Source: a virus
Virus record (IMG/VR): IMGVR_UViG_3300042549_005982
Span: 1-54,714 of that record
DNA length: 54,714 nucleotides
Strand: one strand, 5' to 3'
Shown here: positions 37,242 to 45,089 of the stretch, one piece after another
How positions within the stretch are numbered: position 1 is the stretch's first letter
How the letters are laid out: every line of letters begins with the position of its first letter
The notes under the pieces: model-generated
Seen by the model: the letters and a program-made list of their open reading frames with translations, nothing else
Database searches by the model: none
Told to the model about the DNA's origin: nothing
Position numbers and translations under genes: made by a program

Positions 37242-39542
37242 ATGGTCGCTCCGACGCAGATCAGTTTAGGCATAGATCAGGCCACGCAGCAGATTTATCT
37301 GAATACTGCGGGGGTTTGGAACCCTATTGAACTGCCTGTTGGCGTTGCGCTGTTTGCCGATCTAGCTGCTTTGCCCCCAGTGTCGGGTGAAGTCGTGACT
37401 GTGGCAGGATATAATGTTGTCGGTGATGGCGGAGGCGGGCAATTTTATGGCGTGACGGGAGCGCCTGCTGGCACTTATGTCGATAATGGCGGCACAATCA
37501 TTTTACCGACTGGTGGTGATGGATCGGCAGCATGGTTGCGAGTGTATGACGGTAATTTGAATGTTAAGTGGTTTGGAGCAGTTGGTGATGGAGTTGCCGA
37601 TGATGCAGCTGCCATTCAACTTGCTGTAGATGCGTTGCCTACTGACGGGACATTAGAATTTCCGCAAGGAACTTATGTCCTAACTTCTTCTAGCACTACA
37701 ACGTCTGCGGTTGTGTTTGCGGGAAAATCAGGAATTACGCTTCTAGGTTACGGAGCGACTATCAAAGGAACTGCGACTCGAGTTAAGTCGTATTTTGATT
37801 TTTCGTCCACCAGCGGTGTGAAAATTTTTGGTTTCAACTTTGATATGATGTTTGGAACTTTGGCGCAGTATTTTGGCGCTGATTATCCGACAAATTACAA
37901 TGTTGCGGTTTATACTGCTACATCTGCGACAAACATTGAAGTGTATTACTGCTCTTTTGAAAATCTTTATACAAATGCGGTGTATTGTTATAGTGCTGCT
38001 GGATCGCTGATTGTCGATCATTGCCAGTTTACGTCACCTGCACAAGATCAGGGATATAACTGTCAGCACATTCAAGCGGTGACGTGGCAGAATATAAATG
38101 TCACTAACAGCACTTTCTTGAACACCCCGTTTCCGACTGCATCTGTCGGGGTGCCATCTATCTTGTTAGCAGCTATCACTGGCGAAGTGTTGGTTGCGGA
38201 TAACAATATAGATCACTCTGGTCGTGATAATACTTTTAGTCATCGACTTGGAGCTATCGACTTTTATCAGAGTGTGCCGAAATTCACCGTTCGTAATAAT
38301 GTTGTTACGAATTGCGCTGAATCCATCATGCGAATTGACTCAGTGAAAGAAGGTCGTATTGACGGCAATTATTTCACAATCGCTGGAAATGCTACGCTTA
38401 GTTATAACGGCATTTACTTGCAAGGTTATTATGCAGGTTCTTGCGAAAATATTGTCATTTGTAACAATGTGCTCGAAGACCCCTTTAATCGCCTTGGGGT
38501 TGGAATTTCTGTGCTTGCTTATAACTGGCAGCAACCTTCGAAAAATATCGAAATTTATTCGAATGTGATTAGCGGAGTTGATACTGCCTTTTTGGTGTAT
38601 AATGCTTTCCAGAATATTGCATTCCGAAATAATAATGTGTTCGGGTTCAACAGTCGTATTACTGTTGGAATGACTTATACGCCTCCAGATACTGTATATG
38701 GGGTTGGTAATGAAGCCACGGGAGCCATGGAAAATCTCGTAATCGAAGGAAACTCTGTGAATGGGGCTGCTTCGATAAACGTAAATCAAGTTGGTTTTCA
38801 GGGATATGCTTCTACGCCATATTCGCAGACTGGCGCTGTTGCCGTCACGATTGACGCACCGTATCAGACTTTTGTGGTTGGCAGTTCTGTGGCTCTTAGA
38901 TTTTTCAAAACAAGCGGCCCTGATCCGGTGCCGGTGAGTGGCACATATGTGGTGGCAAGCATGATTGATGCCGGTTTGGCAACTGCCGCTTTTACTGTTA
39001 CATCTGGATTGGCTGGGACTTCTGCGGGTGTTGTGGATGTTGGTTTTCGTGGAACTATAAATGATATATCTGTTAAAAATAACAGAATTATCGGAACAGG
39101 TTTAGTAGGATCAATAGGTGTGTATATTGACGGGCTGGGGCCAACTGTAACCGCATTCGCATATCTTGAAGGCAACAAAACTATCAATCTTTATACTCAT
39201 TATTTTGTGCGAAATACTTATCGCACAGATTTATTCCACAATGCAGCTGGCGGTTCCTTCACTAATTATTTTTATGATGGTGGCGGAAATAATTATGTGC
39301 AACGAAGATTTAATTCTGTTTCGCAGGAAAGACGGCAGGGCACAGCAGTTCTTGTTGCAGGCACTTGCACTGTTATAACTGCTGAAATTTTAGCGGGCGA
39401 TACGGTGATTGTTTCCAGAGGCACGGCTGGCGGCGTGTTAGGCAACTTGTCGGTTAGCAATATTGTGGCTGGAACTTCTTTCGACATTGATTCCAGCAGC
39501 GCCACAGATACTTCGACTGTTTTTTGGGAAATTGTGCATTAA
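37242..39542 (+). CDS. Second tailspike, pectate-lyase-like beta-helix (766 aa)
   Basis: AAAGGA precedes the ATG. An N-terminal adaptor (residues 1-115, with VVGDGGGGQFYGVTGAPAGT) is followed by the beta-helix entry NVKWFGAVGDGVADDAAAIQ and TLEFPQGTYVLTS, typical of pectate_lyase_3. Many coils with N-N-x-(V/I) ladders follow to about residue 500. A C-terminal beta domain completes it (TSTVFWEIVH end). It lies inside the head-tail gene block, unlike the 842-aa spike. It would recognise or degrade a polysaccharide; its substrate may differ from the first. Confidence 0.82.
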   Translation: MVAPTQISLGIDQATQQIYLNTAGVWNPIELPVGVALFADLAALPPVSGEVVTVAGYNVVGDGGGGQFYGVTGAPAGTYVDNGGTIILPTGGDGSAAWLRVYDGNLNVKWFGAVGDGVADDAAAIQLAVDALPTDGTLEFPQGTYVLTSSSTTTSAVVFAGKSGITLLGYGATIKGTATRVKSYFDFSSTSGVKIFGFNFDMMFGTLAQYFGADYPTNYNVAVYTATSATNIEVYYCSFENLYTNAVYCYSAAGSLIVDHCQFTSPAQDQGYNCQHIQAVTWQNINVTNSTFLNTPFPTASVGVPSILLAAITGEVLVADNNIDHSGRDNTFSHRLGAIDFYQSVPKFTVRNNVVTNCAESIMRIDSVKEGRIDGNYFTIAGNATLSYNGIYLQGYYAGSCENIVICNNVLEDPFNRLGVGISVLAYNWQQPSKNIEIYSNVISGVDTAFLVYNAFQNIAFRNNNVFGFNSRITVGMTYTPPDTVYGVGNEATGAMENLVIEGNSVNGAASINVNQVGFQGYASTPYSQTGAVAVTIDAPYQTFVVGSSVALRFFKTSGPDPVPVSGTYVVASMIDAGLATAAFTVTSGLAGTSAGVVDVGFRGTINDISVKNNRIIGTGLVGSIGVYIDGLGPTVTAFAYLEGNKTINLYTHYFVRNTYRTDLFHNAAGGSFTNYFYDGGGNNYVQRRFNSVSQERRQGTAVLVAGTCTVITAEILAGDTVIVSRGTAGGVLGNLSVSNIVAGTSFDIDSSSATDTSTVFWEIVH

Positions 39543-39557
39543 GCGCAGGGGTAAAAC

Positions 39558-40559
39558 ATGGCAGTAACAGTTTCACGTCAGCAATTTTTCGAGGCTGTTG
39601 CTCAACAGGCGAGCCTTGAAATTTTGTTTCAAGCGGTTTCGGCGGATAAAGCTGACCCGTCGTGGGTGCAGTTTAACGCTGCGACTTGCGTTGCAGAAAC
39701 AGATGCTTTGGCGTTGCTGGCGCAGACGACTTTTGGATGGACGGCTGCGCAGCTTACCGCTTGCTTTGCCTTGGCTGAAACTCTGCCGGGATCGACAAGT
39801 TGCTGTGGCGCGACTGTCCCTACGCCTTTTTCGTCTTACACAGCTTTGGACATTATCAATCTGGCGTATAAAGACGCTGGTGTGCTCGGCGTTGGTCAGA
39901 CGCTTTTGGCTGAAGACGTGAACGACGCGCTTATCCGCCTCAACATGATGATCGCACAGTGGCGTATGAAACGCTGGCTGATCTGGCATCTTGTCGATAA
40001 AAGCGTGGTGAGCACGGGAGCGCAGAGTTACACTGTCGGTCCTGGCTGCGATATTGATGTGTCGGTTCGCCCGGATAAACTTGAAACTGCGTATTTCCGC
40101 ATGTTGGCGGGCTCGAACAATTCACAAAACGTGGATTACCCGCTTCAAATTTTGTTCTCATACGAGGACTACGCGAGGATCACGCTGAAAAGTCTGGTGT
40201 CGTTTTCGCAATGTATCTTTTATGACTCCGCGTGGCCGGTTGGGCGCATTTATCCTTGGCCGCTTCCGCAGGCAAACCTTTACGAAGTCCATATCGTGCT
40301 CAAAGACGTGTTGAGCATGTTTGATAATTTGACTTCGTTGTATGTGTTTCCGCCGGAATATCTCGCTGCGATCCATTACAATCTTGTGATACGGACGCGC
40401 GCCGCTTATCGCCTGCCGCCTGACCAAACGTATGAAGGGTTAGCTGCAGATGCGCTCCAAACAATTCGGTCTGCGAATGCGCAGATACCGAGCCTTGTGA
40501 TGCCGGATAACTTGGTCCGTCCGGGCGTCTATAATATTTACTCGGACCAGACGAGGTAA
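39558..40559 (+). CDS. P22 gp4-like tail accessory factor with extra N-terminal module (333 aa)
   Basis: Residues 1-85 are the module shared with the 84-aa protein upstream. From about residue 93 the P22 gp4/packaged-DNA stabilisation family begins: ALDIINLAYKDAGVLGVGQT, NDALIRLNMMIAQWRMKRW and the later YLAAIHYNLVIRTRAAYRLP. This part is about 240 residues; P22 gp4 has 166. It joins the portal ring and holds packed DNA. The N-terminal module is an addition to the family. Confidence 0.85.
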   Translation: MAVTVSRQQFFEAVAQQASLEILFQAVSADKADPSWVQFNAATCVAETDALALLAQTTFGWTAAQLTACFALAETLPGSTSCCGATVPTPFSSYTALDIINLAYKDAGVLGVGQTLLAEDVNDALIRLNMMIAQWRMKRWLIWHLVDKSVVSTGAQSYTVGPGCDIDVSVRPDKLETAYFRMLAGSNNSQNVDYPLQILFSYEDYARITLKSLVSFSQCIFYDSAWPVGRIYPWPLPQANLYEVHIVLKDVLSMFDNLTSLYVFPPEYLAAIHYNLVIRTRAAYRLPPDQTYEGLAADALQTIRSANAQIPSLVMPDNLVRPGVYNIYSDQTR

Positions 40560-40563
40560 TATC

Positions 40564-40959
40564 ATGGCTATCCCGAATCGTTTTCAGTCTGGTTTTCGTC
40601 TTGAAGATGGTGATGCGATTAACAAAGCGTTGGCTACTCCGCAGTGGCAGACGAATTATGGTATCACTGCTTTGGCTGGCGGTGCGCGTAATTCTTCTAC
40701 ACCTGTTCTGGTGCTCGGTGCGAATACGGTTACGACTGTTGCGACGGCGGCTGACAGCGTTGTTCTTCCGGTAGCGGTTGCAGGCAGCGTTGTGTGGCTT
40801 CGTAACGCTGACGCTGCGGACGCTGTGCAGGTGTTTGCCAATGGTTCGGACACGATCAACGGCACGGCGGGCGCGACTGGTATCAGCGTTGCGAATAGCA
40901 AAACTGTGCTGTTTGTCGCCGCTACGAACAACGTGTGGTTCTCGCTGCTTACCGCGTAA
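40564..40959 (+). CDS. Stand-alone copy of the shared 125-aa tail module (131 aa)
   Basis: AIPNRFQSGFRLEDGDAIN, DTINGTAGATGISVANSK and the end NVWFSLLTA align along the full length with the N-terminal domains of the proteins at 21025 and 25903. Here the module is a complete protein, between the gp4-like and gp10-like genes. It may be the base to which spikes attach, or it may compete for the same tail site. Only four bases separate it from the gp4-like gene. Confidence 0.72.
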   Translation: MAIPNRFQSGFRLEDGDAINKALATPQWQTNYGITALAGGARNSSTPVLVLGANTVTTVATAADSVVLPVAVAGSVVWLRNADAADAVQVFANGSDTINGTAGATGISVANSKTVLFVAATNNVWFSLLTA

Positions 40960-40968
40960 GGGTTTAAG

Positions 40969-42384
40969 ATGCCTCAGATTCAGTTAGTTCAAGGTGCGTA
41001 TGAAGCGCGAAGCGTTATCGCTAACGCCCAGCGTTGCATAAACTTATACCCGGAACTAAACACGAAGGACGCTGAGGTTCCTTATACGCATTACTGCACT
41101 CCAGGGCTGGTGACGCTTACGCAAGGAAATGTTGCGGAAGTGCGCCAGCTCTATACAGCAAGCAATGGTTTGCTTTTTGCGGTCATCGGTGACACTGTTT
41201 ATTATGTGCCGGATAGTTTTGTGTTGCAGCCTTTGGGCAACATCGCTACGCAGTCTGGCCAAGTCAGCATGTATGATAATAAGATCACGCTGATTGTTCT
41301 GGATGGTTCGCTTTTTGGCTGGAGTGTGGATTTGGGCACTCTGGCATTTGCGCCGTTTAGCCCTGCGGAATTTCTAGGCGGAAATCAAATCCGCTACATC
41401 GACACGTTCCTTGTGTCGAGCACACAGAATGGTAACATTCAGTCGAGCAACTCTGGGTTGGAAACTTATCCGGCCCTTGGCTACGCCACGATCTCTGGCG
41501 ATGCGGACCAGTTGCAAATTATTGACGTGGTGCATAAAGAAATCTGGGCTTTCGGTCGGCGGACTACGGAAGTCTGGAGTAATGTCGGGACTTACCCATT
41601 TCCTTTTGCTCCGATCCCCGGTGTGTTTTTGCAGCATGGAATTGCTGCGCAACGGTCGCTGGCGAAATGGGGCCTGAATATTTTCTTCTTGTCGCAGGAT
41701 AATAACGGCGAAGCGTTGGTGATGATGGGCACAGCTTACAAGGCTGACATCATCTCGACTCCTGCGATCAGCGATGCCATCGGTGGATACGAAACGATCA
41801 GTGATGCGATCGGTTTCACGTATCAGCAAGGGTCGCACATTTTCTATGTGCTGACTTTCCCCTCTGCCGATCATACTTGGGTTTACGATTTGTCCACGCA
41901 GCTTTGGCATGAGCGGGCCTGGCTCGACAACAACGGGGCGTTGCATCGTCACCGGGCGAACTGCGTTGCGTTTGCTTACGGCAAAACGATCTGCGGCGAT
42001 TGGCAAAACGGAAAACTCTACAACTGGGACCTGCACACCTATACAGACGACGGCGCGGCGATTTTGAAGTTGCGGTCTTTCCCGCACATTGTCAGCAGTC
42101 TGGATCGTATTAGCTATCGACAATTCATGGCCGATATTGAAGTCGGCACGGAGCCGATCCCCGGCATCAATCCGCAATTAACGCTGCGTTGGAGCGATGA
42201 TCGTGGAGTGACGTTTGGAAATGGTGTGCATCAGTCTTTGGGCAAAGGCGGTCAATACAAGGCAATCCCATCTTGGAACAGATTAGGGTTCGCCCGTGAC
42301 CGCGTATTTGAATTATCATGGACTGCCGCTTGCGCCTCGGCGTTAAATGGTGCATTCATTGATGTTGAGAAGATGGAGACGTAA
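40969..42384 (+). CDS. P22 gp10-like packaged-DNA stabilisation / tail hub protein
   Basis: The 471-residue protein starts MPQIQLVQGAYEARSVIANA, then QRCINLYPELNTKDAEVPYT, the gp10 family signature. Beta-propeller-like repeats follow (YNWDLHTYTDDGAAILKLRS). P22 gp10 has 472 residues. It forms the hexameric hub below gp4 that seals the tail and contacts the needle. Gene order gp4-gp10 as in P22 supports the call. Confidence 0.9.
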   Translation: MPQIQLVQGAYEARSVIANAQRCINLYPELNTKDAEVPYTHYCTPGLVTLTQGNVAEVRQLYTASNGLLFAVIGDTVYYVPDSFVLQPLGNIATQSGQVSMYDNKITLIVLDGSLFGWSVDLGTLAFAPFSPAEFLGGNQIRYIDTFLVSSTQNGNIQSSNSGLETYPALGYATISGDADQLQIIDVVHKEIWAFGRRTTEVWSNVGTYPFPFAPIPGVFLQHGIAAQRSLAKWGLNIFFLSQDNNGEALVMMGTAYKADIISTPAISDAIGGYETISDAIGFTYQQGSHIFYVLTFPSADHTWVYDLSTQLWHERAWLDNNGALHRHRANCVAFAYGKTICGDWQNGKLYNWDLHTYTDDGAAILKLRSFPHIVSSLDRISYRQFMADIEVGTEPIPGINPQLTLRWSDDRGVTFGNGVHQSLGKGGQYKAIPSWNRLGFARDRVFELSWTAACASALNGAFIDVEKMET

Positions 42385-42636
42385 ATGCTACGTGCTCTCG
42401 TCCCTAACTCTTTGAAAAACTTAATTCAGCCGGACGGATCAATTTCGCGCCAGTTGCAGTTGCTTCTTTCCGCACTTGTTCAAAACACTGTGCCGACGAC
42501 GCAAGATGCAACCACTGGAGCGCCCTTGGCGGGGGCGGTATTGCTGCCCGACGCCGCGCTTATTCCGAATGGCTGGACACAGATCGACACAATCGTGATA
42601 GGTGCTAACACCTACAAAGTAATCACGCTGGTTTAG
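42385..42636 (+). CDS. Small tail-region protein (83 aa)
   Basis: The ATG directly follows the gp10 stop. NLIQPDGSISRQLQLLLSAL is helical, and the second half is beta-rich (GWTQIDTIVIGANTYKVITL). The position matches the needle/gp26 locus of P22, but the length and sequence do not resemble a needle. Unassigned tail protein. Confidence 0.58.
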   Translation: MLRALVPNSLKNLIQPDGSISRQLQLLLSALVQNTVPTTQDATTGAPLAGAVLLPDAALIPNGWTQIDTIVIGANTYKVITLV

Positions 42637-42645
42637 GAGAGTATT

Positions 42646-43533
42646 ATGGACCCTTTGACTATGGGACTTTTGTATGGAGGGGGATCGTTACTCTCCGGTG
42701 TTGGCGGAATGTTGGGCTCGCAGACGCAGGCTAATGCAGCGCGATCTGCCGGTCAGATGGGATGGCTCGGCTCGGTTCTAGCAGCAAATGCTGCGGAAAC
42801 TGGTTATGGCCGTGCAAAAGAAGCACTTTCTCCATATGCGATTGCCGGTTCTAAGTCCCTTGGCATCCTTACCGATGCTTTAACTGGCACAGGCGCGTTA
42901 AAAGCTGGTATCGGTGGTGGCGGCAACACTTTAATGTCCACCTTTGCTCCGACTCAGCAGCAGTTGGAAGGAACTCCGGGTTATCAGTGGGCTCGGGAAC
43001 AGGCGCTTGGCGGTATGGCGAATACTGGCGCAGCGCGTGGGATGGGGCTTTCCGGTAATGTCATTCAGGACATTGGAAAAACTGCCACGGGTCTAGCATC
43101 TCAGACTTTTCAGCAGCAGCTTCAAAATTACATGCTGCAAAATCAGCAAGCCTTTAACATGCTGTTTGATCCGGCAAAAATGGGCCTGGGCGCTGCTGGT
43201 AGTATTGCAAATGCCGCGACAGGAGCGGCTGGACAAATTGGTAGTGCAGCTATGGGTGCAGGCAATGCACTGGGTCAAAGCATTTATAATGCTGGCACAT
43301 CGCTTGGTGCAGGAACAAATGCTCTCTTTGGCGCGGCGGGATCGGCAATGCAGGTGCCTTATTTGGCATCTCTTTATTCAAAGCGTAATGATCCCTCTCC
43401 TGCTGCCAGCAGCAGTTCCACATTTACACAAATGCTGCCTGACTTTTTGCGATATGGTTTCGGGAGTAGCGGTAATTTACCGTCAAATGTAGTAGGCGGC
43501 CTGGGTGATCGCCCAATCCCGACTTACTACTAA
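42646..43533 (+). CDS. DNA ejection protein, P22 gp7-like position (295 aa)
   Basis: Gly/Ala/Met-rich (LLYGGGSLLSGVGGMLGSQT), with QLEGTPGYQWAREQALGGMA and ARGMGLSGNVIQDIGKTATG, a motif found in podophage internal or ejection proteins. A membrane-active glycine-rich middle (GAAGSIANAATGAAGQIGSA) fits a protein that inserts into the host envelope. It is the first of three ejection-type genes. Confidence 0.7.
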   Translation: MDPLTMGLLYGGGSLLSGVGGMLGSQTQANAARSAGQMGWLGSVLAANAAETGYGRAKEALSPYAIAGSKSLGILTDALTGTGALKAGIGGGGNTLMSTFAPTQQQLEGTPGYQWAREQALGGMANTGAARGMGLSGNVIQDIGKTATGLASQTFQQQLQNYMLQNQQAFNMLFDPAKMGLGAAGSIANAATGAAGQIGSAAMGAGNALGQSIYNAGTSLGAGTNALFGAAGSAMQVPYLASLYSKRNDPSPAASSSSTFTQMLPDFLRYGFGSSGNLPSNVVGGLGDRPIPTYY

Positions 43534-43551
43534 GAAGGTTTGGAGAATAAG

Positions 43552-45087
43552 ATGGCTGACGGAATTACTTACGCGGCTCCGGTCGCCGGACAAAACACGC
43601 AGAACCCGCTTCAAAATATGCAGCAGATGCAGGCTATGGGCCTTCGCGCTGCGGAGATGGAACGGACGCAACAGGCGACTGAACAGCAGGCGATGTCGTT
43701 TGCTGGCAAGCAGGCGCTTGGTGCGATCATGCAGAAGCATTTCAATCCTGAAAATGGCGAGTTCGATCACGTCGGGGCTTTTGGTGATTTAGCCTCCCAC
43801 AAAGAACTTGCGCCAGTTTTAGCTGAATACATGCCCACATTGTTACAAATGCCGGGTGTGCAGGCTGACTCTTTGGATAAACAATTAAATCATCAACTGC
43901 ATCTTACTGAAGCAAACTCCAGATTAAGTGCAGATGCGTTTAATAAATTGCAGGTTGGCGGGGCAGACCCGTCCGCTATTGCAACTGATCTTGTCGCACA
44001 GCAAGCACGAATTGGATATATTGACCGCAAGCAGTTGCCTGCATATACAGCGCAATTAGTTGATCTTGCAAAAAAGAATCCAAAAGCCTTTCAACAGCAA
44101 TTATATTCTTCTGCGCAATTCGGAAAAGAAGCGCAAGAATCGCTGCAGCGCACTAAATCTGATCTTGGGTATCTGAGAGAAGAAGTTGATACATATGGGC
44201 AGGACCCAAATGATTTTGCAACTTACGGTAAAAAAATAACGATGCCTCGTTTTATGGCTGGCACTGTATCTCCTATTTTGCAGAATGTGTTAGGAGAACA
44301 ACAGATGCCAGCCCAACAGGATGCTACGCTCGGTGGGTCGGCTCCTCCTACCGGCGGTGTAGCTAGGCAGGGAGAGTCACCCTCGGCTCTCCCTGCCGGT
44401 CGTCTTGCTGAAGCTCCTACGAGTTTTACGCGCGAACAAGAAGCGCAAAAACCTGAAAGTGCTTGGGGGAAAATGCGAGAAAGCATCGGTGAGGAGGCTG
44501 ATGGCGCTGCGGCATCACAGCAAGCCATTACAGAAACACGCTCGTTGATTAATGATCTACAAAATCTCGGTAAAACCGGCACAGGGCCAACTGCGAAAAT
44601 ACGAGCACAGGCTGTTAAGTTGTTAAATGAGACTCAAGGGCTGTTGGACAATTTGCCAGAAAAATCGCCTTTGAAAAAATTGGCAATTCCTTTCTTCGAA
44701 TCTGCCAGTAAAGCTGTAGCGGGGTCGGATGATCCAAGCAAATGGGTTGGAGCGGCGGAAGCTCTAGAAAAACTTGGAGCTATTACCGCTATTGGCGGTT
44801 TGCGCCGAGCCGTTGGGTCTGGAAATAAAGTCACTCAACAAGAAGTGATGAAATTTATTGATATTTTCCCTGGGCTCACATCTTCTCCGGGAGGTGTGAA
44901 ACGAATGCTCGATTATATGGAAAAGGTGAATAAATCTGTGCTAGAACGTCAGAAATTTTTCAACTTTTTCGAACGAGAAAACAGGGGACACCGCACTAAA
45001 GGTTTTAATCCAAGTGTGTTTGATGAAGAATGGAATGAAATTCTTCGCAAAAGCGGCGCAATAAAGTTTGAGCAGCAAGGAGAATAG
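43552..45087 (+). CDS. DNA ejection protein, P22 gp20-like position (511 aa)
   Basis: GGAG precedes the ATG at 43552, which is preferred to the in-frame ATG at 43540. The protein is helical and Gln-rich (QNPLQNMQQMQAMGLRAAEM), with a Gly/Pro linker near 260-290. Helices follow to the end (KFFNFFERENRGHRTKGFNP). It sits between the gp7-like and lysozyme-bearing proteins. The role is inferred from gene order and composition. Confidence 0.65.
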   Translation: MADGITYAAPVAGQNTQNPLQNMQQMQAMGLRAAEMERTQQATEQQAMSFAGKQALGAIMQKHFNPENGEFDHVGAFGDLASHKELAPVLAEYMPTLLQMPGVQADSLDKQLNHQLHLTEANSRLSADAFNKLQVGGADPSAIATDLVAQQARIGYIDRKQLPAYTAQLVDLAKKNPKAFQQQLYSSAQFGKEAQESLQRTKSDLGYLREEVDTYGQDPNDFATYGKKITMPRFMAGTVSPILQNVLGEQQMPAQQDATLGGSAPPTGGVARQGESPSALPAGRLAEAPTSFTREQEAQKPESAWGKMRESIGEEADGAAASQQAITETRSLINDLQNLGKTGTGPTAKIRAQAVKLLNETQGLLDNLPEKSPLKKLAIPFFESASKAVAGSDDPSKWVGAAEALEKLGAITAIGGLRRAVGSGNKVTQQEVMKFIDIFPGLTSSPGGVKRMLDYMEKVNKSVLERQKFFNFFERENRGHRTKGFNPSVFDEEWNEILRKSGAIKFEQQGE

Positions 45088-45089
45088 TC

